This document shows positions 1 to 8,415 of a DNA stretch of 64,000 nt, piece by piece. The stretch comes from JBFWNG01 sp050251195 (GTDB taxonomy: Bacteria; Bdellovibrionota_B; Oligoflexia; Oligoflexales; Oligoflexaceae): contig JBFWNG010000003.1 of NCBI GenBank assembly GCA_050251195.1, forward strand, positions 550,442 through 614,441, written 5' to 3'. Position 1 is the first letter of the stretch. Every line of letters starts with the position of its first letter. The notes below the pieces were generated by a model, which saw only the letters and a list, made by a program, of their open reading frames with translations, was not told where the DNA came from and ran no database searches. A program made the translations under genes and the position numbers.

Positions 1-144
1 GTTTGCGATACCGCATATGCTATGAGAGTTGACGGCGCCTGCGAGAATATTCCAAAGTCGAGTGACTCTAAGTGCAGTGGTTTTGATCCGAAAACTAAAG
101 CGGGTCCTGTGGATGGCGCATTGGCGGAGTGTAATCCTGGTTGA
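1..144 (+). CDS. 3' end of a truncated gene with Cys-rich C-terminus
   Basis: Frame 1 is open from the first base to a TGA at 142-144, giving 47 residues whose start lies outside the window. The tail contains four cysteines (residues 2, 14, 25 and 44 of the visible part) and is rich in Gly, Lys, Asp and Ser, ending ECNPG. The even number of cysteines is compatible with a secreted, disulfide-bonded protein, but too little is visible to assign a family. It converges on the Sel1-repeat gene, and two hairpins lie between them. The reading is supported only by the uninterrupted frame and plausible composition. Confidence 0.5.
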   Translation, partial: VCDTAYAMRVDGACENIPKSSDSKCSGFDPKTKAGPVDGALAECNPG

Positions 145-153
145 TACCATCGT

Positions 154-177
154 GATCTTTGGGCGAAGCGAAATATC
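154..177. repeat. Short hairpin with GCGAAGCG loop (diverged copy)
   Basis: GATCTTT (154-160) and AAATATC (171-177) pair at six of seven positions around the loop GGGCGAAGCG. The loop matches those of the hairpins at 18612 and 44234, while the stem sequence is different. It lies just downstream of the truncated gene end. Confidence 0.4.
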
Positions 178-191
178 TCAAGAGATGTTTT

Positions 192-216
192 GGCTTCGCC
201 GCTAGATGGCGAAGCC
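192..216. terminator. Hairpin between convergent genes
   Basis: GGCTTCGCC (192-200) and GGCGAAGCC (208-216) form a perfect 9-bp stem around a 7-nt loop. It sits between the truncated plus-strand gene and the end of the minus-strand Sel1 gene, so a shared terminator role is plausible. No strong T-run follows on either strand, so it could equally be a repetitive palindrome. Confidence 0.4.
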
Positions 217-250
217 CTAGAGTAATCTTCTTAGTTTTGTTATCTGATGG

Positions 251-1513
251 TCAATGAACGTGTTCGTGATGATCTTTACCTTCGTCGATGTCTTTCAAAG
301 TCTTCTTCGCCAGCTCGTATCCGCCTTCTGAAGCTTTCATAAGCCATTCCTTAGCCAGGGCTTTGTCTGCTGGAACACCCTCGCCATTGAGGCAAAGGAT
401 AGCATAATTGTACTGGGCAGGTGCGTAGCCTTGTTTCGCGGCTTTTTCATAGAGTGCGGCGGCTGTTTCTGAGCTCTTCTCTGTGCCTTTGCCTTGGCCG
501 TAGAGGATGCCTAGCTGAAATTGCGCTGGTGCAAAGCCTTGGTCTGCAGACTTCGTGTAATACTGAAATGCGTTTTTAAAACCTTCGTCGTTGTTTTTGT
601 CCTCATTGATCTTTGCAAGGTTAAACATCGCTTTGGCATTTCCTTGGTTGGCAGCCTTTTCATACCACGATTCCGCCAACGGAAGATTTTTTGGAACATC
701 CTTGCCTTCGTGGTAAAGGTTTGCCAGTACGAATTGGGCGTCGCCCAGTCCGCCTTGTGCCGATTTTTCCAACCATTGTAACGCTTGTTTTATGTCCTTT
801 TCGACGCCCAAGCCCTCGATATAGCAGAGTCCTAAGCCCAGTTGTCCGAGTTGAGAACCCCGGTCCGCAGCGGCCTTGTACCAAGAAGCGCTCTTATTGA
901 AGTCTTTTCTTTCGTATGCAATTGCTGAGAGAGCCAGCATCGCCTTGTCCGATCCAGAGTCAGCGGCTTTCTCATACCAGGTAATTCCTTCTTTGCGCAG
1001 ATCTTCCATGTTGCCCTCAACCTGTCCGCTCATAAGCAGTTCGGCGAGAGAAAGTTGTCCGTCGGGGTAGTTATTAGCCGCGGCGAGCTTCAAGTAGTTC
1101 AAAGCCTGACTTAGATCTTTCTGTACGCCCGCTCCGTCTCTATACATGATACCCAAAGCAAAGAGCGCCTGGAGATGGCCTTTTTCTGCGGCTTTCGAAA
1201 ACCAGAAGAACGCTTTGCCGTCATCTTTGGCTGTACCTTCAGCTTGGAAGTACATGGTCCCTAGCATCGTTTGGGCAGGAACGTTGCCCTGTTCCGCAGA
1301 TTTGGCAATCCATTGAAAGGCCTTTTGAAGATCGCGCGGGAGGTCTTTTCCTTCTCTGTAGGCTTGACCTAGGGCATATTGCGCGTTCGCATCGCCAGAT
1401 TCTGCAAGAGCTTGTGCAGCGGAAATATCATACCGGTTCTGTTGATAGAAGTGATAGGCCGCGGCTGATGTTGCCAGCACGATCACGATAACGGGAATGA
1501 GCTTCGCTTTCAT
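251..1513 (-). CDS. Sel1-repeat (SLR) exported protein
   Basis: This 420-residue protein is almost entirely Sel1-like repeats. About ten units of roughly 36 residues follow the pattern A..LG..Y..G.GV..D...A..W..KAA..G, and they form an alpha-solenoid used for protein-protein contacts. The N-terminus MKAKLIPVIVIVLATSAAA is a signal peptide or membrane anchor, so the solenoid is probably periplasmic. An in-frame ATG nine codons upstream exists, but the start chosen here has AAGGAG six bases ahead of it. The C-terminus is His-rich (DHHEHVH). Family members act as scaffolds in envelope stress, exopolysaccharide or signalling complexes; no specific partner can be read from this sequence. It appears monocistronic. 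Confidence 0.85.
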   Translation of the reverse strand: MKAKLIPVIVIVLATSAAAYHFYQQNRYDISAAQALAESGDANAQYALGQAYREGKDLPRDLQKAFQWIAKSAEQGNVPAQTMLGTMYFQAEGTAKDDGKAFFWFSKAAEKGHLQALFALGIMYRDGAGVQKDLSQALNYLKLAAANNYPDGQLSLAELLMSGQVEGNMEDLRKEGITWYEKAADSGSDKAMLALSAIAYERKDFNKSASWYKAAADRGSQLGQLGLGLCYIEGLGVEKDIKQALQWLEKSAQGGLGDAQFVLANLYHEGKDVPKNLPLAESWYEKAANQGNAKAMFNLAKINEDKNNDEGFKNAFQYYTKSADQGFAPAQFQLGILYGQGKGTEKSSETAAALYEKAAKQGYAPAQYNYAILCLNGEGVPADKALAKEWLMKASEGGYELAKKTLKDIDEGKDHHEHVH

Positions 1514-1922
1514 TGGGTTCTCCTTGGGATTGCACTTCATGTTCGTTTTCGGCTGTTTTATTTAATGCTTTAGCTCACTTAAATATTGGGTCTGAACAGG
1601 ACAAAACTCCCGTAAAATTCTGAGTCAGAAAAGGGTGCGAGGTTATTTGCTTTTAATACGTTTTTTCTAAAAGGACAAAAACGTTGCGGAAGGAAGAAAA
1701 CTTCACAAAGGTTGTAATCTGACCGATCGAGTGAGAAAATATTGCCTAGAAGCATCGTGAGGTCGAATTGATACCATCAAGAATCGCAAAGCCCGCCATA
1801 ACGGCAATTCTCTTCGTCGTAAGTTCTGTTTGGTCTTGTAAAGAAAATGAGGGCACGGTTGCGTCAGCGGCCGATACTCTTCACGAATCTTGTGACAAAG
1901 AAGACGTCCATTACGAAAAAAA
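1514..1922. other. Largely non-coding gap with one weak small-lipoprotein candidate
   Basis: This stretch holds the leader of the Sel1 gene and the region before the convergent ExoD-like gene end. A possible small gene begins at TTG 1768 on the plus strand, with GAGG about six bases upstream, and runs to 2010 (80 aa). Its N-terminus (AITAILFVVSSVWSC) looks like a lipoprotein signal, but the last third is antisense to the ExoD-like gene, so it is not called. Nothing else recognisable was seen. Confidence 0.3.
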
Positions 1923-2543
1923 TCAAAGCGCCATCATCATTCGGATGCCGTTGGCCCCAAAAAGTAATATGCCGCCAAACAACGCGACGTTCATGGCGAA
2001 TACGCAGTAGCCCAATATCATCAGGACAGCGTCTTCTTCGAGACTTCCCATTGACAAGAGAACGATGGCGATTGCCGGCGGAAAATTCGTTCCTGGGGGT
2101 AGAGGAAGAGCTAGAAAAAACCCGCAAGTAGCGATGATCAGGCCGTTCAAAGGTCTTATCCATCCGCTGCTGGCGATAAAATTGCCTCTGGGTTTGACGA
2201 ATTTTTCTACGGTCTTGCTTGCGCTCGCTGCCTTTTCGAGGATTTTCCCGATCGTTCGGCCGGAAATTTCTTTGTCCAGCAATTTATTGGGCAGATAAGG
2301 TTTCTTTCCCACCGCCATCGACAATCCGGCGGCAAAGATGATTAAGCCAAAAATGATGGAAAGTCCGGGCACAGGTATAGGCAGCAAGAACGGCAGTGCA
2401 AAAAAAAGCGTCAATAGGCCGTGACTCCGCGCGGACATGGATTCGACAAGGGTACGCAACGGGAGCTTACCGTCGCCGCACAGTTCTCGCAGCCTCGATA
2501 GCTCTGACGAGAGTTTTCCTCCGTTTATGGGTGCCTTGTCCAT
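1923..2543 (-). CDS. ExoD-family membrane protein
   Basis: The 206-residue protein matches the ExoD family (exopolysaccharide synthesis, ExoD) in length and layout. A short soluble N-terminus is followed by a proline-rich hydrophobic pair with the motif LPFLLPIPVPG around residue 50. A charged linker and two or three further membrane segments follow, with ALPLPPGTNFPPA in the second half. ExoD proteins are inner-membrane proteins linked to exopolysaccharide production and alkaline tolerance, with no known catalytic chemistry. It stands alone, divergent from the TerC-like gene with about 100 bp between them. Family membership is fairly secure; the role is only inferred from the family. Confidence 0.8.
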   Translation of the reverse strand: MDKAPINGGKLSSELSRLRELCGDGKLPLRTLVESMSARSHGLLTLFFALPFLLPIPVPGLSIIFGLIIFAAGLSMAVGKKPYLPNKLLDKEISGRTIGKILEKAASASKTVEKFVKPRGNFIASSGWIRPLNGLIIATCGFFLALPLPPGTNFPPAIAIVLLSMGSLEEDAVLMILGYCVFAMNVALFGGILLFGANGIRMMMAL

Positions 2544-2645
2544 TTACGCTTTTGTCATTATTTAAATTTTGATAAACAAAAAATTACTTTGTGAGCCGAA
2601 AATTCGTCTTCGGTTGTATCTTTACTGAACGGAGAAAGAAACACC

Positions 2646-3560
2646 ATGTTCGAGCAATATCTTCCTTGGATCGGCTTTCATGTATTCCTTATCATTGCTT
2701 TGGTCATTGACTTAGGTGTTTTTCATAAAGACGCTCACGAGATCAAATTCCGCGAAGCTCTCGGTTGGAGCGCCGTGTGGCTGTCGATGGCCCTCGTGTT
2801 CAACCTCGGCATCTTTTATTTTAGAGGAAAAGAGCCCGCTTTGGAATTCTTGATGGGCTATGTGATCGAATGGTCCTTGAGTGTGGATAACCTGTTCGTA
2901 TTTCTAACAATATTCTCAGCTTTTGCCGTACCGTTAAAACTGCAACATAAGGTCTTGTTTTGGGGAATTCTGGGGGCGCTCGTTATGCGTGCGACGTTTA
3001 TCTTCGCCGGCATTACCCTTCTTAAGCACTTTCATTGGCTTATGTATGTTTTCGGCGGATTCTTGCTGATCACGGGGATAAAGTTGGTTTTTTCGGAGGA
3101 AAAAGAGCAGGATCCGAAGAACCACTGGTTGGTGCGGTTTGCGAAGAAGCGCCTACCCTTCACCGATTCATACCAAAACTCCAAATTCTTTGTCAGGGAG
3201 AATAGCCGGCTGCTCGCTACCCCGTTATTCTTGGTTCTCCTTATCGTGGAAGCGACAGACCTCGTTTTCGCTGCGGACTCGATTCCTGCGATATTGGCGA
3301 TCACCAAGGATTCATTCATCGTATACACGTCCAACGTTTTTGCGATACTCGGCCTAAGGTCGCTCTATTTTGCGTTGGCCGGCATGATGTCGTTGTTTCA
3401 TTACCTGCGTTACGGACTGGCGGGGGTTTTGGTATTCGTCGGCATCAAGCTTTGCGTGTCAGAATTTTATGAAATTCCCATTTTCTTGTCTTTGGGCGTG
3501 ATCATTACTTTTTTGGGAGGGGCAATTCTGTTGTCCGTATGGAAGGCCAAAAAATCTTGA
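2646..3560 (+). CDS. TerC-family integral membrane protein (Alx-like)
   Basis: This 304-residue, multi-spanning membrane protein has the two acidic signatures of the TerC family: EWSLSVDNLFVF at about residues 75-86 and ATDLVFAADSIPAILAIT at about 203-220. Family members are implicated in metal (manganese) efflux, tellurite resistance or metalation of exported proteins. Length and organisation match Alx/TerC proteins, including a charged cytoplasmic loop after residue 150 (EEKEQDPKNH). The ATG is preceded by GGAG at normal spacing. Many relatives have a manganese riboswitch, but the 100-bp upstream gap is too short and shows none. The gene converges with the barrel-like protein gene, only two bases separating the stops. 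Confidence 0.9.
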   Translation: MFEQYLPWIGFHVFLIIALVIDLGVFHKDAHEIKFREALGWSAVWLSMALVFNLGIFYFRGKEPALEFLMGYVIEWSLSVDNLFVFLTIFSAFAVPLKLQHKVLFWGILGALVMRATFIFAGITLLKHFHWLMYVFGGFLLITGIKLVFSEEKEQDPKNHWLVRFAKKRLPFTDSYQNSKFFVRENSRLLATPLFLVLLIVEATDLVFAADSIPAILAITKDSFIVYTSNVFAILGLRSLYFALAGMMSLFHYLRYGLAGVLVFVGIKLCVSEFYEIPIFLSLGVIITFLGGAILLSVWKAKKS

Positions 3561-3562
3561 GG

Positions 3563-4330
3563 CTACCACCCCCAAGAAACGCCCAAGTAAATCTTTCCGA
3601 TATAATTATAGATAAATTGCACATCGTAGTTGCGCCCCATTTGGCAGGCAACAGACGCTGATACCCTGTCCGCAGGCGGAATGTTGGAGTCTGCCTGGGT
3701 TGTGATCTTGTACGACATCCCTAGAGTGTATTTCTTGATGGTCGCAAACACCCCTGGGTACAATTCAAATCGATCTTGATTGCGGACGTCTAGGACGTCG
3801 AGTCCAATAGCGAACTGGTCCAAGAACTCGTACGCAAGTCCAAAACCAAAATGGTAGTAATACGTATCCGTGTTATAGAAAACACCACCCCACTTAAAAT
3901 TTTCAAAAGGATTCGCCAGAAAGCCAAAAACGAGATCGACGATCTCCGTCGAGCTTGAGTATTTGTGACCCGAAATGCCCAAGCTGAGATTCTGAAACAG
4001 AAAAGCGCCTCCACCCTCAAATCCGAAGTCATCTTTGACGTCCTCAGTGCTCGTGCGAATTCCGACGGCAGCTCCGACATTTGAGGTTCCGTAAAGAGCC
4101 GCTGTATTGGCTTGGAAGGGATTAAAGTGGCCGTCGTCCGACGTGATTGACGCATGAAACACGAGGTGGTCCTCGTTGAGGATGAGACCTGCCGGATTTT
4201 CATTTTCCAGAACTGTGCCCACGGACGGTCGGGCGATGCCTCGCGATAGCGGCACCTGGCGATTTTCCAGACCCTTTGCGAAAAGAGGTGAAGAAGAGAG
4301 TAAGTAGAAGCTCATCAAGTAAAGCTTCAA
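3563..4330 (-). CDS. Exported beta-barrel-like outer membrane protein
   Basis: I do not recognise a named family. The reading frame is open further upstream, but a TTG at 4330 gives a good signal peptide (LKLYLMSFYLLSSSPLFAKG) with GAGG five bases ahead of it, so a 255-residue protein is annotated. The mature part alternates hydrophobic and polar residues with many Gly, Tyr and Phe and ends in GVSWGW, typical of an outer-membrane barrel with a terminal aromatic residue. The start lies eight bases after the gmhA stop, suggesting co-transcription. GTG 4336 and ATG 4315 are alternative starts. Membership of the FadL/OmpP1 type or another barrel family cannot be decided by eye. Confidence 0.65.
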   Translation of the reverse strand: MKLYLMSFYLLSSSPLFAKGLENRQVPLSRGIARPSVGTVLENENPAGLILNEDHLVFHASITSDDGHFNPFQANTAALYGTSNVGAAVGIRTSTEDVKDDFGFEGGGAFLFQNLSLGISGHKYSSSTEIVDLVFGFLANPFENFKWGGVFYNTDTYYYHFGFGLAYEFLDQFAIGLDVLDVRNQDRFELYPGVFATIKKYTLGMSYKITTQADSNIPPADRVSASVACQMGRNYDVQFIYNYIGKIYLGVSWGW

Positions 4331-4337
4331 GTCCACC

Positions 4338-4979
4338 TCAAGTGTTGTTATCGGAATTAAATATCCTTGCTTCCAATGCAGCGCATAAGAAGTGGTAAAT
4401 AGGGAGATGCATTTCTTGGATTTCGTGGACTTTGTCCGAGGGAACTTGGATGCAGGTATCGCATAGGTCCTTAAGTTTCCCTCCTGACGCACCCGTCAGG
4501 CCGATTGTCTTGATATTCTTGATTTTAGCAATTTTGCATGCGGCAAGGACGTTCTTCGAGTTGCCGGAGGTGGAAATGGCTATGAGCGTGTCGTTGGCCG
4601 AACCAAGAGCATAGAGTTGTTGAGCCGCAGCAAACTCGTAAGATTTGTCGTTGGCAAATGCCGTGCTGATGGAAACATTGGACATGAGGCATACAGCCGG
4701 TATTGCTCCCTCGAGGTTGGCTAATATGTGGCTCGACTCGTTAGGAAATGTCTTCTCAATGAGTTGGACGTCTTTGGCAGGAAGTGGCCTTCGCATGGCG
4801 AAAGACTTCACCAGCTCGCCAACGATGTGTTCCGCATCCGAAGCGCTGCCGCCGTTGCCGCAGGTCAGGATCTTTCCGCCCTTTTCTACGGTTTGCGAAA
4901 GGGTGCCTAACGCCGTCTCTATTTGCGAACTCAAAGGCGTCAACTGTGGATATCGTGTTAGTAAGGCATTAATCTTCAT
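4338..4979 (-). CDS. gmhA: Phosphoheptose isomerase (SIS domain)
   Basis: The 213-residue protein is a single SIS domain of the GmhA type, which converts sedoheptulose 7-phosphate to D-glycero-manno-heptose 7-phosphate at the start of ADP-heptose synthesis for LPS core. Recognisable blocks are CGNGGSASDAEHIVGEL (40-56), ISTSGNSKNVL around residue 133, and the C-terminal QEMHLPIYHFLC that carries the catalytic His. DiaA, a close SIS relative acting in replication, is the main alternative; the QEMH block and length do not clearly separate the two. An AGGAAG motif precedes the ATG. The presence of heptosyltransferase-like and WaaA genes elsewhere in the window supports a heptose-LPS role. Confidence 0.85.
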   Translation of the reverse strand: MKINALLTRYPQLTPLSSQIETALGTLSQTVEKGGKILTCGNGGSASDAEHIVGELVKSFAMRRPLPAKDVQLIEKTFPNESSHILANLEGAIPAVCLMSNVSISTAFANDKSYEFAAAQQLYALGSANDTLIAISTSGNSKNVLAACKIAKIKNIKTIGLTGASGGKLKDLCDTCIQVPSDKVHEIQEMHLPIYHFLCAALEARIFNSDNNT

Positions 4980-5114
4980 ACTTCTTCCTGCTTTGCGTTC
5001 TTAATATAACACATTTTGTGAATCATTTCCCTGACTAATAGAAGTTGGGGAATGGTTTGCTTTCTATTCCCAGGTTTGTTAAAGCTGTGCTTCAGTTTAC
5101 ATAACGAGGGAACT

Positions 5115-6323
5115 ATGGGGAAACTCACCGGGGTTCTGGGTCTTTTTGCAATGATAGCAATTGCTTACGCATTGTCCGACAATCGAAAGAAAGTCAATTA
5201 CCGGGTTATCATAAGCGGCTTGTTGCTGCAAATAGTGTTTGCGTTCTTAATCTTAAAAACAGCTCTAGGGCAACGAGTTTTTCAGATGTCCAACGTCATG
5301 GTTGAGGCCATTTTGTCCCAATCTGATAAGGGCGCCCAGTTTCTTTTTGGTGACAATTACACCGAGCATTTTTTTGCCTTTAAGGTGTTGCCCACGATTA
5401 TTTTTGCTTCCTCTTTGTCCTACCTTCTTTTCCACTGGGGTATTCTCCAGCGGATTGTCGAGGGTCTTGCGAAGGTCATGAGCCGTTTTATGGGCGTCTC
5501 AGGTGCGGAAAGTCTCGCAGCAGCAGCTAATATCTTTCTCGGGCAAACCGAGGCTCCGCTGTTCATCAAGCCTTACATCAAGTCTATGACGCGTTCGGAG
5601 ATTTTGTGTTTGATGGCCGGTGGTATGGCGAACATTGCTGGCGGCGTTCTCGTCGCGTTTGTGGGAATGGGCATATCGGCAGGTCACCTCGTGGCTGCTT
5701 CCTTTATGTCAGCCCCTGCAGCTATCCTCTTGTCAAAAATCATGGTGCCCGAAACCGAGCAACCAAAAACGATGGGACAGCTTACATCTAAACTCGAAGT
5801 TGAAAGCGTTAACTCCTTTGATGCTGTATGTCGGGGTGCCGCGGATGGATTGATGCTTGCGCTCAATGTGGGGGCGATGCTGATCGCGGTAATTGCGCTT
5901 GTAGCTCTCACGAACCTTTTCCTCGAGAAGGCGACGATGGGTATTTTTGGCGAACCGGTGACGCTTCAGAAAATATTCGGATATGCGTTCTATCCCTTCG
6001 CGATTCTCATGGGAGTGCCAAGTAATGAAGCATTTCTGATGGGCGGCTTGCTGGGTGAGAAGACCGTCGTGAATGAATTTGTTGCATACATCCATTTGGC
6101 AGACCTCATGAAAGCACAAGCCGTTTCGCCAAGAACGGCGGAGATAATGACTTACGCGATGTGCGGATTTGCTAACTTTTCGTCCATTGCCATTCAGATC
6201 GGCGGAATTGGGTCGCTCGAACCGACGAAGAAGCGGGACTTCGCTCAGCTGGGGTTGAAGTCGATGATTTGCGGCACTCTTGCCTCCTTTATGACGGCCT
6301 GTATTGCCAGCGTTTTCATATAG
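5115..6323 (+). CDS. nupC: Concentrative nucleoside transporter (NupC/CNT family)
   Basis: This 402-residue polytopic inner-membrane protein matches CNT nucleoside transporters, which import nucleosides with H+ or Na+. The family-typical block GQTEAPLFIKPY is present around residue 157. Further conserved stretches are ANIAGGVLVAF, GVPSNEAFLMGGLLGEKTVVNEF and MCGFANFSSIAIQIGGIG, which hold the nucleoside- and cation-binding residues. The open frame extends 21 codons upstream, but the ATG at 5115 has GAGGG seven bases before it and gives the family length. It is monocistronic, with its end nearly touching the convergent glycosyltransferase gene. Confidence 0.92.
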   Translation: MGKLTGVLGLFAMIAIAYALSDNRKKVNYRVIISGLLLQIVFAFLILKTALGQRVFQMSNVMVEAILSQSDKGAQFLFGDNYTEHFFAFKVLPTIIFASSLSYLLFHWGILQRIVEGLAKVMSRFMGVSGAESLAAAANIFLGQTEAPLFIKPYIKSMTRSEILCLMAGGMANIAGGVLVAFVGMGISAGHLVAASFMSAPAAILLSKIMVPETEQPKTMGQLTSKLEVESVNSFDAVCRGAADGLMLALNVGAMLIAVIALVALTNLFLEKATMGIFGEPVTLQKIFGYAFYPFAILMGVPSNEAFLMGGLLGEKTVVNEFVAYIHLADLMKAQAVSPRTAEIMTYAMCGFANFSSIAIQIGGIGSLEPTKKRDFAQLGLKSMICGTLASFMTACIASVFI

Positions 6324-6327
6324 GACG

Positions 6328-7530
6328 TTAGAGCGTCTGTTTTAAGGATTCCGCAGCTTTTTGAATCGAAGCAAGAACGGTGTCCCAGGTGTAATTGTGG
6401 TTGAGCCACTCCTCGGCTAGATCGAAAAACTCAGGAGAACTCCTCTTCCTCCCCCACTCCATCGATTTGGTTATCGCAGCCCTAAATGAAACGGCATCCC
6501 TATACAACGTGATTATGGGAAGTACGCTTGCATAATCACGGAACAGCTCGCAATCGGCATTGAGCATCAACGGCTTGCGGGCGGATACGGCTTCAAGGAC
6601 AACAAGGGATAGGCTTTCCTTAGGTGATGAATTGACAACACAAAGACAGCCAGCGATGAGTTCATTCTTTTTTTCTTCCGACACGGGGCCCAGATAAGTT
6701 ATGGAACGGTTATTGGGAATTTCTATGTCAATTTCAGCCTGACCAGCGAGCACGAGTCTTAAAGGTACATGATCAACCTCCTGCATGTATTCTAAGAACA
6801 ATTCGATCAGTCGATCACAGTTTTTTCCCTTAGAAATTCTGCCAAGGTAGAGGAGGTAGTCGCCGCTTTTTTTGTTGCCGGGAATTGGTTCGATACCTAC
6901 CCCGGCTTGAAGAAGATTGTGGGTTGTGTGAGGATGTACCCGTTTAATGAGGTCTCTTTCTATTTTAGAAGAATAGAGTACAGCACGAACTTCGGAAAAA
7001 AGTTTCTTCACAGAACCAAAGTAGAAAGGGGGTTCGTCGTGCGCCGTTGGTATCAAGACACTCTTTTCGCGCAAGAGTGGCAGGCCCCTCAGGGTCGGGT
7101 AATAAAGGTAGGTAAAAAAGAATACGACGTCGAATCGATTTCGCTCCTCGTACAACGTTTCGATTAACGTCGGACAATACGGTCCCTGCAAGGTAAACCA
7201 GGCTTTTTCAAGCAACATCCCAATAATGGATTCGGACTGTCTTTTGGCCAGGAAAAGGAGAAGCCGATTAAACATTCGGCAGAAGAGTGAAAAGAATAAT
7301 GGGCTCCGAGGAAAAGAAACGGGGAATCGTCGCACTATTCCGAAATCGGATCTCATTGATCCCGGGTCGTAGTAGTTTTCCCACGTCTTGTAATCTATGG
7401 CACAGGTTGTGAAAATTTCGACGTCCCAGCCTAGCGCAGAATTAAATTTTTTCGCATAATCCAGCGCGTGGCGTTCCGCTCCGCCGATGATTTCCGTTCC
7501 AAATCTTTGAACGACAATGGCGATTCGCAT
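6328..7530 (-). CDS. Glycosyltransferase family 4 (polysaccharide locus)
   Basis: This 400-residue GT-B fold retaining glycosyltransferase opens with the N-terminal Rossmann start RIAIVVQRFGTEIIGGAERH. Its C-terminal donor-binding half contains YLGRISKGKNCDRLIEL and the EX7E element KESLSLVVLEA followed by KPLMLNADCE. Such enzymes add one sugar from a nucleotide-sugar donor to a growing surface polysaccharide at the inner membrane. It is the last gene of the minus-strand polysaccharide run, beginning one base after the stop of the receiver-domain gene. Its start is similar to that of the gene at 10914 (WFGEYIGGGAEAE). Acceptor and donor cannot be deduced. Confidence 0.85.
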   Translation of the reverse strand: MRIAIVVQRFGTEIIGGAERHALDYAKKFNSALGWDVEIFTTCAIDYKTWENYYDPGSMRSDFGIVRRFPVSFPRSPLFFSLFCRMFNRLLLFLAKRQSESIIGMLLEKAWFTLQGPYCPTLIETLYEERNRFDVVFFFTYLYYPTLRGLPLLREKSVLIPTAHDEPPFYFGSVKKLFSEVRAVLYSSKIERDLIKRVHPHTTHNLLQAGVGIEPIPGNKKSGDYLLYLGRISKGKNCDRLIELFLEYMQEVDHVPLRLVLAGQAEIDIEIPNNRSITYLGPVSEEKKNELIAGCLCVVNSSPKESLSLVVLEAVSARKPLMLNADCELFRDYASVLPIITLYRDAVSFRAAITKSMEWGRKRSSPEFFDLAEEWLNHNYTWDTVLASIQKAAESLKQTL

Positions 7531-7531
7531 G

Positions 7532-8407
7532 TTAAACGATAGACTTTAGTTTTTTCAGAAGGACGTCTTCGTATGCGCGTAGACGACTTATTGTTTCATC
7601 CGCCTTTTGTTGCGAAACATTCTTGCTTGTATTTTCATCGATACATTCTTTCAAGAGTTTATGAGCAGCAATGAGACTGTGAATCTCTGATGTAATGTCG
7701 ATCTTGGAAATAGCGCGTAAACAGATGTAACATGATTCGAGCGCTTTCGCGATATTCTCAGCACGTTCGCTTGCGTCGAGGGATTTTCCGATTGTCTTGA
7801 TATTGTGCATCAGGCGTGCGAGCCCGCTGAGTTCTGCCTTCGTGATCATGGGTTTCAAGACGGCGGATTGCTCGTCAATCTTCTGTAGATATTCTAATCG
7901 TGTTTTTGCGATCGAAGCGCTCTGGCTTTCATTCATATCCTTGTTAAGCTGAGAAATGGTATTTCGCAAGCTCGCAAGCGGATTCTTGTTTTCAGCAAGT
8001 TTCTGGGGCGCTGCCGGTTGCGTCATCGGGGCATAGCCTATGTCGTTTCCTAGGGCGCTCTTGACAACTTTTAGGATCTGGCTCTTCTCGAAGGGCTTTT
8101 CAATGAGATCATGAGCACCAAGCCGCAAAGCCTGAATAGCGGTATCCTTATTTGCTGCACCAGAGATAAAGATAAAGGGCACGTTAATCTTCGTTGCGCG
8201 AATTGCCTGAAGAACCTCCAGGCCGTTGACGCCGGGCATGGCTATATCGCAGAGTACGACGTCGTATTCATTCTCGGATATCATCTTGATTGCTTCTTTG
8301 CCGTTGTAAGCGTGAGAACAAGATGCTCCGATTTCGCTGAAATAAAACTCCAGAATTTCGTGAATCCCCGACTCGTCATCGATAATAAGAATGGATTTTC
8401 CCGCCAT
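7532..8407 (-). CDS. Response regulator with receiver and Hpt-like C-terminal domain
   Basis: Residues 1-119 are a complete receiver: acidic pair D10/D11, phosphoacceptor D54 in LCDIAMPG, S82 and K104 in EKPF. A low-complexity linker (about 125-145) leads to an all-helical C-terminal domain. Around H201 the sequence HNIKTIGKSLDASERAENIA resembles a histidine phosphotransfer helix, where His is followed two residues later by Lys. There is no DNA-binding or GGDEF domain. The protein is therefore probably a phosphorelay or protein-interaction output rather than a transcription factor. It is embedded between glycosyltransferase genes in one operon, which suggests control of polysaccharide assembly. 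The Hpt reading is tentative. Confidence 0.8.
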   Translation of the reverse strand: MAGKSILIIDDESGIHEILEFYFSEIGASCSHAYNGKEAIKMISENEYDVVLCDIAMPGVNGLEVLQAIRATKINVPFIFISGAANKDTAIQALRLGAHDLIEKPFEKSQILKVVKSALGNDIGYAPMTQPAAPQKLAENKNPLASLRNTISQLNKDMNESQSASIAKTRLEYLQKIDEQSAVLKPMITKAELSGLARLMHNIKTIGKSLDASERAENIAKALESCYICLRAISKIDITSEIHSLIAAHKLLKECIDENTSKNVSQQKADETISRLRAYEDVLLKKLKSIV

Positions 8408-8415
8408 TGCTTTTG

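Noticed and set aside
1768..2010. Small lipoprotein gene antisense to the ExoD-like gene
   Set aside because: Although the start has a plausible ribosome site and signal sequence, the last third is antisense to a secure gene and no homology is recognised. It is kept only as a note in the gap entry.
2544..2645. Manganese (yybP-ykoY) riboswitch before the TerC-like gene
   Set aside because: The gap is about 100 bp and lacks the paired loops expected for this riboswitch.
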